Shown piece by piece: positions 51,469 to 60,010 of a stretch of DNA of 64,000 nt (positions are counted from its first letter, which is position 1; each line of letters begins with the position of its first letter). The notes beneath the pieces are model-generated. The model had not been told where the DNA came from. It did not search any database and saw only the letters and a program-made list of their open reading frames with translations. The position numbers were made by a program, and so were the translations under genes. The DNA is from Candidatus Kaiserbacteria bacterium (GTDB lineage: Bacteria; Patescibacteria; Paceibacteria; UBA9973; UBA2103). Location of the stretch: positions 1-64,000 of the forward strand of contig JACPGH010000003.1 of NCBI GenBank assembly GCA_016182485.1, written 5' to 3'.

Positions 51469-52472
51469 GATTGCGGGACCAAGTTTGCCGGAGAACCGGC
51501 GGCAAACTGCCGGATATTATCGATGCTGGTATTTAGGATCCGCTCGACGGCCTCGGTCGTGTTGAAAGCGACATGCGGCGTGACGATGACCCGCGGATGC
51601 TCGATGAGGTAATGATTCGCAAGTGCGATCGCGAGTTCTTCTGCGCGCGGATGCGGCGCCGTGAGAAGCGCCGCTTCGTCCGCCATGTCGCCTTCTTCTT
51701 CGAGTACGTCGAGCGCCGCGCCCGCGAGCGATTCACTTTTTAATGCTTCAATCAGCGCGGCCGTCTCGATAACCGCTCCCCGGGCCGTATTAATCAAGAA
51801 GGACCCCTTTTTCAGGGTGCCAATATTTTCGCGATTGAGCAGGTGGTGCGTGTGCTCGTTATACGGCACATGAATGGTCACGATATCGGAGGCGGCGAGC
51901 AGTTCCGGAAGCGAAACGTATGAGAATCCGAGTTTTTGCGCGAGCTCGGCGTTGGGGAAGGCGTCATAGCCGAGGACCTTCGTAGAGAAGCCTTGTGCCA
52001 TGCGAATGACGTGCGCGCCGATGTGGCCGGTGCCAATAACGCCGAGTGTTTTGCCGGCGAGGTCGAAACCGCGGAGGCCAGTGGTGGAGAATGCGCCTGC
52101 ACGCACGCGTTCGTCCGCATCGATTATGCGACGCGAAAGCGCGAGCAGGAGCGCGAATGTGAATTCGGCGACCGTGTTCTCGCCGTAGTAGGGGACGTTG
52201 GCGATTGCGATTCCGCGCGGTTTCGCGGCGGCAAGATCGATATGATCAAAGCCTGTGGAGCGCGTCGCGATCAGCTTCAGGGCAGGGAAGCGCGCCATCT
52301 CCGCCTCGCCGATCTTAGCTTCGATAAATACGCAAAGCGCTTCTGCTTCCGGATCGGCCAGATCCGGGAAGTCGCTCAAAGGGCCATTATGAAAAACTAT
52401 ATCGTGGTCCGCAAGTTTCTCGCGAGCCAACTTCTCTTCCCACTCCTCCCCGGCGAAATAATGTATTTTCAT
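51465..52472 (-). CDS. D-2-hydroxyacid dehydrogenase
   Basis: 335 residues. NAD-binding GVIGTGHIGAHVIRMAQGF and catalytic Arg (FLINTARGAVIETAAL), Glu (DVLEEEGD) and His (TPHVAFNT) are all present. Similar to D-lactate, glyoxylate or hydroxypyruvate reductases. With the nearby glycerate kinase operon, a hydroxypyruvate/glycerate role is possible, but lactate cannot be excluded. Confidence 0.9.
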   Translation of the reverse strand: MKIHYFAGEEWEEKLAREKLADHDIVFHNGPLSDFPDLADPEAEALCVFIEAKIGEAEMARFPALKLIATRSTGFDHIDLAAAKPRGIAIANVPYYGENTVAEFTFALLLALSRRIIDADERVRAGAFSTTGLRGFDLAGKTLGVIGTGHIGAHVIRMAQGFSTKVLGYDAFPNAELAQKLGFSYVSLPELLAASDIVTIHVPYNEHTHHLLNRENIGTLKKGSFLINTARGAVIETAALIEALKSESLAGAALDVLEEEGDMADEAALLTAPHPRAEELAIALANHYLIEHPRVIVTPHVAFNTTEAVERILNTSIDNIRQFAAGSPANLVPQS

Positions 52473-52901
52473 AAATGTATTTTACCTTATGCAAATAGAG
52501 ACCGCTTCGGTGAGCCTACGGGCGGGGAGCGGTTGAGGTCCGCGAATCATTCCAAGGCGCTGGACAGATTGACTTATTCGACTATACTATAGATGTAGAT
52601 CTTTCGGCACCGAGGTCTACAAGACAGTTGCTCTTTGAGTGCAGCAAAAGCAGCTTCTGTCAGGCTGCAGTTCTATAGGGAATTTGATCTTCGATCAGCT
52701 TCCCCGTGTTGGCCCGACTTACAAGTGCCTTTTGGCCGCCACACGTTAATAATGTCGGATGCTCTTTCCAGACGTCACGATTCTTTCCTCATATTCTTCC
52801 TCTTCCCATCCTTCCTGCTCTTTCTTTCCTTTCCGCCCGTGACGTCGCCGCCGAGCCCCATGGCTCGGTTTCGCGTTTTATCTCTTGTCCACATCTGCAT
52901 A
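52473..52901 (+). other. Gene-poor gap of 429 nt
   Basis: Holds TATACT at 52583-52588, followed by an imperfect hairpin (tgtagatc...ggtctaca) and a pyrimidine-rich tract near 52770-52850. A small transcript starting near 52595 is possible. No family is recognised and no supported ORF is present. Confidence 0.35.
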
Positions 52902-53582
52902 ATGAAAGTCGTTATTCCCACAAAACTGCAAGCTTTATACGACCGTATCGACGCGTGCGAACGATGCCAGGCCGAAGGGAATGCATTGCGGCACGTGCTC
53001 GGCGGCGGGAAATTTCATAAACCGAAATTCTTTTTCCTTTTCATCAATCCAACGCACAAAAACCGCTCTTCAAATGCCGATTACGCCGGAGAGCGAAGGT
53101 ATCCTTTCGTCGGCGTCCGGCATTTATATAAAGGCCTCGCCGAAGGCGGTTTTATCGACCGCGCATTGATGGCGGATATATACGAGCGCGGCTGGCAAGT
53201 CGCGGACGAGCACCGGATAGAAGAGAGCTTGCGCCGCCACGACGTATACATAAGCAACTTCGTGAAATGCGCGCAGCCGAATCCTAAAAATCCCAAGCGC
53301 TCGATCATGCGAGCCGATCTGCCGCTATTGGCCGAGGAGCTCTCGCTCGTGCGGCCGCAGTACGTCGTGACTTTCGGGTTGCCGCCGCTTGAATTATTGA
53401 CGGGCAATACGCATCTTATGCGCGACATTCTGCGCACGGCCCGCATTTCGAAATATGCGCCGCTCATCTCGATCCCGCTGAATGGAAAACGATATGAAAT
53501 TCTGCCTTGCTACTATCCTTTCGGCCACGGCAACGAGCCGAAGGCGCACAAGATCCTCACTTACATACGGGAGCATTTTTGA
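52902..53582 (+). CDS. Uracil-DNA glycosylase-like protein
   Basis: 226 residues from ATG 52902. UDG-superfamily features: N-terminal CERC pair, FLFINPTHKN at the position of the catalytic loop, YISNFVKCAQPNPKNPKRS (family 4/5 style), VTFGLPPLELLTG and a late LPCYYPFGHG. The canonical GEAPG motif is replaced by INPTHKN, so the exact activity is uncertain. An iron-sulphur cluster is possible because extra cysteines are kept. Confidence 0.75.
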   Translation: MKVVIPTKLQALYDRIDACERCQAEGNALRHVLGGGKFHKPKFFFLFINPTHKNRSSNADYAGERRYPFVGVRHLYKGLAEGGFIDRALMADIYERGWQVADEHRIEESLRRHDVYISNFVKCAQPNPKNPKRSIMRADLPLLAEELSLVRPQYVVTFGLPPLELLTGNTHLMRDILRTARISKYAPLISIPLNGKRYEILPCYYPFGHGNEPKAHKILTYIREHF

Positions 53583-53606
53583 TAGCTGATGTTTATTACG
53601 AGAAAA

Positions 53607-53642
53607 CAGAGCCGCCTCGCCGAGAGCGGCGAGGCGGCTCTG
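53607..53642 (-). terminator. 15-bp perfect hairpin, terminator on the minus strand
   Basis: cagagccgcctcgcc-gagagc-ggcgaggcggctctg. On the minus strand it is followed by tgttttc, downstream of the Cys-rich small gene. Confidence 0.7.
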
Positions 53643-53682
53643 TGACGAGGCGGTCGGCGAAACCCGCTAAATGAAAGGAACT

Positions 53683-53919
53683 TCATGGCGAAGCAGGAAT
53701 GGGCTGATGCCCGCGCACTCCTCTGAACAGTGCAATTTCCATGCTGGTTGCGAGCGGGGCTTCGCTTTCGGTTGGCAAGAACTTGCCGCGATGAATCAGG
53801 TCGCACATGAGCCGGTTTGCGACTGCCCAGTTTATGCACTCCGCTTTGCCAGAGTACGAACAGGATGGAGTGCCCGGGGGAGGATTGAGCGTGCAATTCT
53901 CGCATACTGGCAGGTGCAT
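53683..53919 (-). CDS. Small Cys-rich protein with strong ribosome-binding site
   Basis: 78 residues from ATG 53919. It has a near-perfect Shine-Dalgarno (aaggaggtgg) just upstream, rare among the mostly leaderless genes here. Five cysteines in the first 40 residues (MHLPVCENCTLNPPPGTPSC, then AECINWAV and LMCDLIHR) suggest zinc binding. It follows enolase on the same strand and ends before a terminator. Function unknown. Confidence 0.6.
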   Translation of the reverse strand: MHLPVCENCTLNPPPGTPSCSYSGKAECINWAVANRLMCDLIHRGKFLPTESEAPLATSMEIALFRGVRGHQPIPASP

Positions 53920-53964
53920 TGCCACCTCCTTCTGTTTTCAGAATAGAACAATCGGAGAGAAGTA

Positions 53965-55206
53965 TCAAATTCCAGCCGCCTCGCGTTCGATGGCGAGCAG
54001 GCGCTCGTATTTCTCGAGCCGCTCGCGTTGGCCCAAGCCGCCGGCCTTGAGGCCGTGGGCGCCGATGCCGTAGGCGAAGTCGGCGATGAATGTGTCTCGG
54101 GTCTCGCCCGAGCGGTGCGAGGCGACGGCCTCAAAGCCGGCGGCCCTCGTCTCGCGTACGGCGGCAAGCGCCTCTTTTATCGTGCCGATCTGATTCGGCT
54201 TGATAATCACGGCGCTGATCGCGCCTCGCGCAACAGCTGTCTTGATCCGCTCGGGGTTCGTCACCGTGAGATCGTCGCCAACAACTAGAGTATTCCCGAG
54301 GCTCACGGCGAGGCTGGCGAAATCTTCAAACATATCTTCAGCGAACGGATCTTCGATCGAATGCATCGGAAACTCTGTGGCGATACGACGATATATCGCA
54401 GCAAGTTCTTCGGCTGAATAAGATTTGCCGAGCAATTCATAATGATCGTCGTGAAGCAGTTCGCTTGCCGCCGCGTCAAGAGCGAGAGAAACGTTCGAAT
54501 GCCCTTGAATGAGCGCGGCGAGTATCTCAAACGGCTCTTCGAGCGAGTCGAAAGTCGGCGAATAGCCGCCCTCGTCTCCCATTGGCGCCCCAGGTCCTAG
54601 CCGCTCTCCTAATTTCGCGAAAAGCTCCTGCGCGAGAGGAAAGGCCTCGCTCGTTTTTCCTTCGATAACGAGCATATATTCCTGGAAGGGCAGCTTGCCT
54701 GTCCCGAGCTTGTCGAGGGAGAAGTCGCCCGCCTTCGCCGAGGCTGCGGCGGGTGAGACATGTACGCCGCCGTTCAGTACGTTCACGAAGAGGCGCGGCG
54801 CCGCTGGTTTAGTCCCTGCGCGTTCCGCGATAGCCTGCCAGAGAGGAACGTCAGCGAGCAACGCGAAAAGCCGCTCCCCGGCGATAGAGACGGCCAGTAG
54901 GGCATTCGCGCCCAGGCGCGCCTTGTTCGACGTGCCGTCGAGTTCGATGAGGAAGGTATCCAGATCATCAAGTGTCGAGAAACGGCGCCCAACCGTCTCT
55001 CGCGCGATCTCGCCGTTCACGTTCTCGATGGCACGCGTGACGCTGCCATCCGGGTCGCGCAACTCGAAGGCCTCGTGGTTTCCAGTACTTTTACCAGAGG
55101 GAGCCGAAGCTGTCGCAGTGAATGTATTTGCGGAAAGCGATACCTCGACCGTCGGCTTCCCGCGCGAGTCGAGGACCTGCTTCGCTTCGAGGCGGTCAAT
55201 GCGCAT
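53965..55206 (-). CDS. eno: Enolase
   Basis: 413 residues. Interconverts 2-phosphoglycerate and phosphoenolpyruvate. Visible: SRGKPTVEV at the N-terminus, metal ligands in SIEDPFAEDM and VVGDDLTVTN, catalytic Lys in IIKPNQIGTI, and SHRSGETRDTFIADFAYGIGA. Slightly shorter than the usual 420-430. Only 1 nt separates it from ppsA. Confidence 0.95.
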   Translation of the reverse strand: MRIDRLEAKQVLDSRGKPTVEVSLSANTFTATASAPSGKSTGNHEAFELRDPDGSVTRAIENVNGEIARETVGRRFSTLDDLDTFLIELDGTSNKARLGANALLAVSIAGERLFALLADVPLWQAIAERAGTKPAAPRLFVNVLNGGVHVSPAAASAKAGDFSLDKLGTGKLPFQEYMLVIEGKTSEAFPLAQELFAKLGERLGPGAPMGDEGGYSPTFDSLEEPFEILAALIQGHSNVSLALDAAASELLHDDHYELLGKSYSAEELAAIYRRIATEFPMHSIEDPFAEDMFEDFASLAVSLGNTLVVGDDLTVTNPERIKTAVARGAISAVIIKPNQIGTIKEALAAVRETRAAGFEAVASHRSGETRDTFIADFAYGIGAHGLKAGGLGQRERLEKYERLLAIEREAAGI

Positions 55207-55207
55207 A

Positions 55208-57700
55208 CTAGCGATGTTCCGAAGTTAAACTTCGGTAGTCGCTTCCGAAGTTTAACTTCGGAAGCGACTCTTCGATCTGCGCCACATGCTCGATGGTCTT
55301 CACGACCGAATCCGGGTTGAGGGACATGCTCTCGATCCCTTCGCGCACGAGGAATTCGGCGAAATCGGGCAAGTCGGACGGGCCTTGGCCGCAGATGCCT
55401 AGATACTTTTTGCGCGCCGAGCATTTCCGGATTATCTGGCTGATAAGCGCGCGCACGGCCTCGTCATTCTCGTCGCCAATATGAGTGACTATGCCGGAAT
55501 CGCGGTCGAGGCCGAGCGTGAGCTGGGTCAAGTCGTTAGAGCCGATCGACATGCCGTCGAAGAGGTCGAGAAATTCCTCCGCAAGGAGTATGTTCGACGG
55601 TATCTCGCACATCATGTAAACGGGCGTGGTCTTTTGTCCGCCTTTCGCGACTGATCTCGCGACCAGTCCGTTATCCGCCATGATAGCCAGGACTTCCTCC
55701 GCCTCTTTAATAGTACGGCAGAAGGGTATCATCGATATCACGTTCGCGAGCCCCATCGCTTCGCGCACCTTCACGAGCGCGCGGCATTCGAGCTCGAAGG
55801 CCGCCTTGAACTTCGCGTCGTAATAGCGCGAGGCGCCGCGCCAGCCGATCATCGGATTCTCTTCCTTAGGCTCGTACGCCTCGCCGCCGAGAAGCGTGGC
55901 GTACTCGTTTGTTTTGAAATCGGAGAAGCGCACTATAACTGGGCGAGGCGCGAAGGCGGCTCCGATCTTCGCGATGCCGTAGGCCAGAGTGTCGACGTAG
56001 AAATCGACCGGATTCTTCCAGCCGGCGGCCCTCTTGGCTATCGCCTCGCGTAATTTTGCCGGCTGTTTGCGGTACGCGAGAACCGCGAGCGGATGTACGC
56101 CGATGGTGGAGGCGATAATGAATTCTTCTCGCGCGAGCCCTACTCCCGCGACCGGCAGGAAGGACTGTTCGAAGGCGATGTCCGGCGACGCGATGTTCAC
56201 CATGATATGCGTGCGCGTTTTGGGAAGCGAGCCGATGCTATGTTCCCGCATGGCGATCTTCGCCTTGCCGGCGGTCACGATACCGGCGCTGCCGGTCGTA
56301 TCGATCGTCACAAGCGTGCCGGTCTTAAGAACGCGCGTCGCATTTCCCGCGCCCACTATCGCCGGGAGGCCGAGTTCACGCGAGACTATCGCCGCATGGC
56401 TAGTGCGTCCGCCGCGGTCGGTGATTATGGCGGCGGCCATTTTCATGATAGGTTCCCAGTCCGGATCGGTCATCGTCGTGACAAGAATCTCCCCCTGCTT
56501 GAATTCTTTTATCTGCTTCGTTGAAGCGATAACGTGGACAGCGCCTGTCGCGGCCTTCGAGCCGACCGATATGCCGCGCACTAGTTCTTTGCCTGCGCCG
56601 CTCACCCTGTATTCGATGAATTTCGAGAAGTCGCGGCCGGCCTGCACGGTCTCCGGACGCGCCTGCACGATGTGGAGCTCGCCGGTCGTGCCATCCTTAG
56701 CCCATTCCATATCCATCGGCGTCCAGGTCTTTGCACGTTCGGAATAGTGTTCTTCGATAAGCGCGCCCCAGCGCGCTAATTCCTCGATCTCTTTCTCGGA
56801 AAGGACGAAGCTCGCCTGTTCAGCAGCGGACGTCGACACTACCTTGGTCTGTTTCAATCCCTGTTGGCCCCGTAGGAAATCAGATTTCCTACGGGGTTTG
56901 CCCTCCGCATAAATCATTTTCCGCGTTTTCACGCCTAAAGTTTTCCCGATGACTGGGCAGGGCACCTTGTCGATCTTCGACTTGAGTACCAAGTATTCGT
57001 CCGGAGTTACGCGGCCTTGGACGATCATCTCGCCCAGGCCCCACACTGCATTGATAAGAACGACGTCGCGGAAGCCGCTTTCGGTATCCACCGTGAACAT
57101 GACGCCCGAGGCGCCCCGATCCGAGCGCACCATCTTCTGCACGCCGACAGAGAGCGCGACTTTCGTATTCGCGAAGCCTTTATCCGCGCGGTAGGAGATC
57201 GCGCGGTCGGTGAAGAGGGAAGCCATCGCCCACACGGTCGCCCTCACCACCTCCTTTCCTCCGCGAATGCCGAGATACGTCTCGTGCTCGCCGGCGAAGG
57301 AGGCGCCCGGCAGGTCTTCGGCGGTCGCCGAGGACCGCACCGCCACGTCGACACTTCTACCGTATTCCTTCTCCATCTCGCCGTATGCTTCTAGGATGGC
57401 TTTCTCTAGATCGAGTGGCACCGCCGCCCCCCTAATTTTTTCCCGAATGAGTTTCCCGCGCCGCGCGAGTTCCGAAAGGTTTTTTGTATCGAGGCCGGCG
57501 AGCGTTTCTTCTATGAACGAGTCCAAGCCGGTGGTCTTGAGAAAATAGTAGTATGCATCGGCAGTCACGCAGAATCCTTGCGGCACGCGCACGCCCTTCG
57601 GCACGACCGCACGGATAAGTTCGCCGAGCGAAGCGTTCTTACCGCCGACCTGTTTGACATCGTCCATGCCGATGTCTTTCATCCACAGAATGTATTTCAT
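55208..57700 (-). CDS. ppsA: Phosphoenolpyruvate synthase
   Basis: 830 residues. ATP/pyruvate-binding N-terminal domain (GGKNASLGELIRAV), swivelling phosphohistidine domain (GGRTSHAAIVSRELGLPAIVG, catalytic His), PEP-binding C-terminal barrel with GICGQGPSD (catalytic Cys). Converts pyruvate + ATP to PEP + AMP + Pi, or the reverse. Two in-frame palindromes disturb it: one at 56868-56896 adds about 16 residues (GKPRRKSDFLRGQQGLK), the other at 55219-55268 provides the C-terminal tail PKLNFGSDYRSLTSEHR. Confidence 0.94.
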   Translation of the reverse strand: MKYILWMKDIGMDDVKQVGGKNASLGELIRAVVPKGVRVPQGFCVTADAYYYFLKTTGLDSFIEETLAGLDTKNLSELARRGKLIREKIRGAAVPLDLEKAILEAYGEMEKEYGRSVDVAVRSSATAEDLPGASFAGEHETYLGIRGGKEVVRATVWAMASLFTDRAISYRADKGFANTKVALSVGVQKMVRSDRGASGVMFTVDTESGFRDVVLINAVWGLGEMIVQGRVTPDEYLVLKSKIDKVPCPVIGKTLGVKTRKMIYAEGKPRRKSDFLRGQQGLKQTKVVSTSAAEQASFVLSEKEIEELARWGALIEEHYSERAKTWTPMDMEWAKDGTTGELHIVQARPETVQAGRDFSKFIEYRVSGAGKELVRGISVGSKAATGAVHVIASTKQIKEFKQGEILVTTMTDPDWEPIMKMAAAIITDRGGRTSHAAIVSRELGLPAIVGAGNATRVLKTGTLVTIDTTGSAGIVTAGKAKIAMREHSIGSLPKTRTHIMVNIASPDIAFEQSFLPVAGVGLAREEFIIASTIGVHPLAVLAYRKQPAKLREAIAKRAAGWKNPVDFYVDTLAYGIAKIGAAFAPRPVIVRFSDFKTNEYATLLGGEAYEPKEENPMIGWRGASRYYDAKFKAAFELECRALVKVREAMGLANVISMIPFCRTIKEAEEVLAIMADNGLVARSVAKGGQKTTPVYMMCEIPSNILLAEEFLDLFDGMSIGSNDLTQLTLGLDRDSGIVTHIGDENDEAVRALISQIIRKCSARKKYLGICGQGPSDLPDFAEFLVREGIESMSLNPDSVVKTIEHVAQIEESLPKLNFGSDYRSLTSEHR
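55219..55268. repeat. Two adjacent odd palindromes at the ppsA 3' end
   Basis: ccgaagtt-a-aacttcgg (55219-55235) and gtcgcttccgaagtt-t-aacttcggaagcgac (55238-55268, 15-bp arms). The second contains the sequence of the first. Both lie in the last codons of ppsA. Confidence 0.85.
56868..56896. repeat. Perfect 14-bp inverted repeat, 1-nt centre, inside ppsA
   Basis: ccccgtaggaaatc-a-gatttcctacgggg, in frame, at the centre of a peptide segment not expected in the family. Confidence 0.85.
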
Positions 57701-57706
57701 GTCCGG

Positions 57707-59008
57707 CTATTTCTTAAGCGCGATAATAAGGTCCGATACATTGGTTCCAGTATACTCGGTGATGAGCGCATCCCCGGTGCTCCGGAAGAAATCGTAGGAA
57801 CGGTGGCCCTCTAAGTAGTCCGTTATGGAAAGTTTATTCTCCTCGGCGTGCGCGCGGGAGAGCGCGTCGCTTATAGCCCCTGCGGCATCGGTGTTGTCGT
57901 GTCCGTCGGAGGCGAAGGGAAGAAAGAGCTCTCCTTCCCGCATATCTCTCAGCGCGGCAAGCGCCATTTCCTGATTACGCCCTCCAGTGCCAGAAGAATT
58001 TCCGAGGGTTACAGTGCTCTCTCCCGCGAAGAGAAGGGCGCTCCCGGGAGGGGAATCATGTAGCTTCGCGCCGATCGCGCGCCCGATCTCGCGCGCTTCT
58101 CCGGAAAATCGGTCATCAGCTATGGCCGGCTGATATCCGCGATCCACTGCTTCTGCGCGCATAGCATCGAGAGCGCTCTGGCTGGTCAGGAAGAGGATAT
58201 TCCGCACGCGCTCGAAGTACGTTTCTTCTTTGGGCGTCTCGAGAAGCTGAATATTCGATATACCGTAGGTATCCAAAACGTGTCGCGCGTCTTCAATTGT
58301 CGATGAATCGCGGATCGTGGGTCCGGACGCGATGAGACGCACGTCATCTCCCGGCACATCAGAGACGATGAATGAGAGGACCTCGGCCGGATAGGCGGCT
58401 TTCGCGAGTCCGCCGCCGCGGGCGCGTGACAAGTGCTTGCGCACGGTATTGATCTCCGCTATCGTCGCACCTTTTTTTGTGAGCTCTTTGAAGATCGCGC
58501 TCTCTTCAAGACAGGTCATAGGAGCTTCGGTCCGGCACAAGAGCGTGGACCCGCCGCCCGAAATGAGCATCAGCACGATGTCGGACTCGCCGCGCTCTTC
58601 GAGGAATGCGAGTATGCGGTCGGTCGCGCGCTCGTTCGCTTCGCTCGGCAGGGGATGCGTGCCGACGTAGGGTTCTATCTTCCTGCTGCCGCCCCGATCG
58701 CGCGCAGAAACATCTAAGGCGACGCCTCCGGTCAGGCGGTCGCCAAGAATTTGCTCAATTGCAGCGGCCGCAGCGAACGCGCATTTGCCGATGCCGACGA
58801 AAAAGACATTCCGTCCCCGGATCGAATAGGCGGTATCCTTCTGTGAAGGTCTGACCTTCACAAGCAATTCGTCCTGCTCGATACGGAGATTGTGGGTGAG
58901 CGCGGCGCCGACGTCGAGCGCGGCGTAGCCGGCTTCCGCGATCGATAGCGCGTCGATGCGCAGATCGGAGAGCGCGAGCGCGTCAAAGTTCCGTATCACG
59001 CGGCTCAT
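57707..59008 (-). CDS. Glycerate 2-kinase (GckA/MOFRL family)
   Basis: 433 residues. DUF4147 N-terminal domain with FFVGIGKCAFAAAAAIEQIL and VLMLISGGGSTLLC, then INTVRKHLSRARGGGLAKAAYPAEVLSFIVSDVPGDD, and a C-terminal MOFRL domain (GTGGRNQEMALAAL and FASDGHDNTDAAGAISD). Phosphorylates glycerate to 2-phosphoglycerate, which enolase downstream can use. An in-frame odd palindrome lies near its N-terminus (58842-58862). Confidence 0.9.
   Translation of the reverse strand: MSRVIRNFDALALSDLRIDALSIAEAGYAALDVGAALTHNLRIEQDELLVKVRPSQKDTAYSIRGRNVFFVGIGKCAFAAAAAIEQILGDRLTGGVALDVSARDRGGSRKIEPYVGTHPLPSEANERATDRILAFLEERGESDIVLMLISGGGSTLLCRTEAPMTCLEESAIFKELTKKGATIAEINTVRKHLSRARGGGLAKAAYPAEVLSFIVSDVPGDDVRLIASGPTIRDSSTIEDARHVLDTYGISNIQLLETPKEETYFERVRNILFLTSQSALDAMRAEAVDRGYQPAIADDRFSGEAREIGRAIGAKLHDSPPGSALLFAGESTVTLGNSSGTGGRNQEMALAALRDMREGELFLPFASDGHDNTDAAGAISDALSRAHAEENKLSITDYLEGHRSYDFFRSTGDALITEYTGTNVSDLIIALKK
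58842..58862. repeat. Perfect 10-bp inverted repeat, 1-nt centre, inside the glycerate kinase gene
   Basis: tgtgaaggtc-t-gaccttcaca, in frame, encoding VKVRPSQ. Confidence 0.8.
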
Positions 59009-59538
59009 CGTTTCGAAGAGCGGGCTTCGCGGGAGAAGAAAGGCCGGACGTAATAATCAAGTCCCCAGTATCCTGCGACTCGATGCGCGAGCATGACGGC
59101 GAGCGCGAGGACGAGCAGAACGGGATTGGTGCTTACCGTCCCGGCCAAGAGATAATTCATATTCATAAAGAAGCCGAAGAAGGCGGCGAGGCCGGTAAAG
59201 AGCCCGACCAAGAGCCCAACTCCGACTAGAAGCTCTCCGACCGCGACGATGTTTGACCATATCGTGGCGTTCGGCAAGACAACACCGCGCAAGAATTCCG
59301 CGTACCACCATGACACGTCCGGATGAGCCCCGCCTGTTTTCGCGAGCGCGCCTTTTACGAAGCCGGACACGGCCGCGCCTGCGCCCGGGCCGACCCATAC
59401 GGGATTCATCACTTTCTCCCACCCCGCTATGAGCCATTCGTAGCCGAGATAGAGCCGAACGAGAAGCCAGAGCGGCGCGCTTGCCGTGTCTGCCGTTAAA
59501 AAGCGCGTAACCGCGTAAGGTTTAGAAGTGTAGATCAT
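59005..59538 (-). CDS. DoxX-family membrane protein
   Basis: 177 residues from ATG 59538 (TACACT at 59545-59550 lies 6 nt upstream; longer readings are not supported). Four transmembrane helices, with LYLGYEWLIAGWEKVMNP and VGELLVGVGLLVGLFTGLAAFFG typical of DoxX/thiosulphate:quinone oxidoreductase small subunits. The stop overlaps the kinase start by 4 nt. First gene of the glycerate operon. Confidence 0.85.
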   Translation of the reverse strand: MIYTSKPYAVTRFLTADTASAPLWLLVRLYLGYEWLIAGWEKVMNPVWVGPGAGAAVSGFVKGALAKTGGAHPDVSWWYAEFLRGVVLPNATIWSNIVAVGELLVGVGLLVGLFTGLAAFFGFFMNMNYLLAGTVSTNPVLLVLALAVMLAHRVAGYWGLDYYVRPFFSREARSSKR

Positions 59539-59544
59539 GCTTAT

Positions 59545-59550
59545 AGTGTA
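59545..59550 (-). promoter_or_regulatory. -10 element of the DoxX-glycerate operon
   Basis: TACACT on the minus strand, 6 nt before the ATG at 59538. Confidence 0.45.
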
Positions 59551-59994
59551 GAAGAAGAGGCCATTAAATAAAGCGGCCGCTGGGGAGTACTTCCTTATCA
59601 ACAGTTGCGGATGGCCAACCTTGCGCAGTAGAATGGCGCCAGAAGTCAATCTTCGGCCTTGAGGAGGAACTGCGATCATATCCGTTATCGTAGTCCTCGT
59701 AGTGGTCTGGCAGTGGAAGGCGCAAGACCCAATGCACCGGTTCGATCGATCAATCGGATCGCCCCGTCTCTTCAAAGCGCGCAGGGTTCGGCGCTGGCGG
59801 CCGCAGAACACGCGGCGCCCCGTGCGCGTATAGAGCGATTCAGGCTATGCGCGCACAGAGAGGAGGTGATCCAGTCTGATCCGGGCCGAAGCCTGGCCCG
59901 ACCAGAGGGGAGGTGGTGTTCATTCGAGAGCCGTGGGGAAACCCGCGGCTCTGACATTTTTCACACCGGCGCTGCATAGTATGGATTTATGTGT
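59551..59994 (+). other. Non-coding gap with tandem Shine-Dalgarno-like motifs and hairpins
   Basis: No supported long gene. At 59862-59876 the sequence aggaggtgatccag is complementary to the last bases of 16S rRNA as found in most bacteria. A hairpin cgggcc-gaagcct-ggcccg (59882-59900) and a second ggggaggtg (59907-59915) follow. Then comes a possible 12-codon leader from GTG 59916 and a strong hairpin. This may be an untranslated leader or small RNA for the gene at 60011. Confidence 0.45.
59927..59965 (+). terminator. Hairpin with T-run before the CapK-like gene
   Basis: agagccgtggg-gaaa-cccgcggctct followed by gacattttt. Terminator or attenuator. Confidence 0.65.
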
Positions 59995-60000
59995 TATAGT
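59995..60000 (+). promoter_or_regulatory. -10 element of the CapK-like gene
   Basis: TATAGT, 10 nt before the ATG at 60011. Confidence 0.4.
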
Positions 60001-60010
60001 CAGTTACGCA

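Noticed and set aside
59539..59811. N-terminal extension of the DoxX gene
   Set aside because: The extension lies upstream of a -10 hexamer that fits ATG 59538 and has no conserved content.
59862..59876. Fragment of a 16S rRNA gene on the minus strand
   Set aside because: Only 14 nt match the 16S tail; neighbouring bases do not. Interpreted as a strong Shine-Dalgarno-like motif instead.
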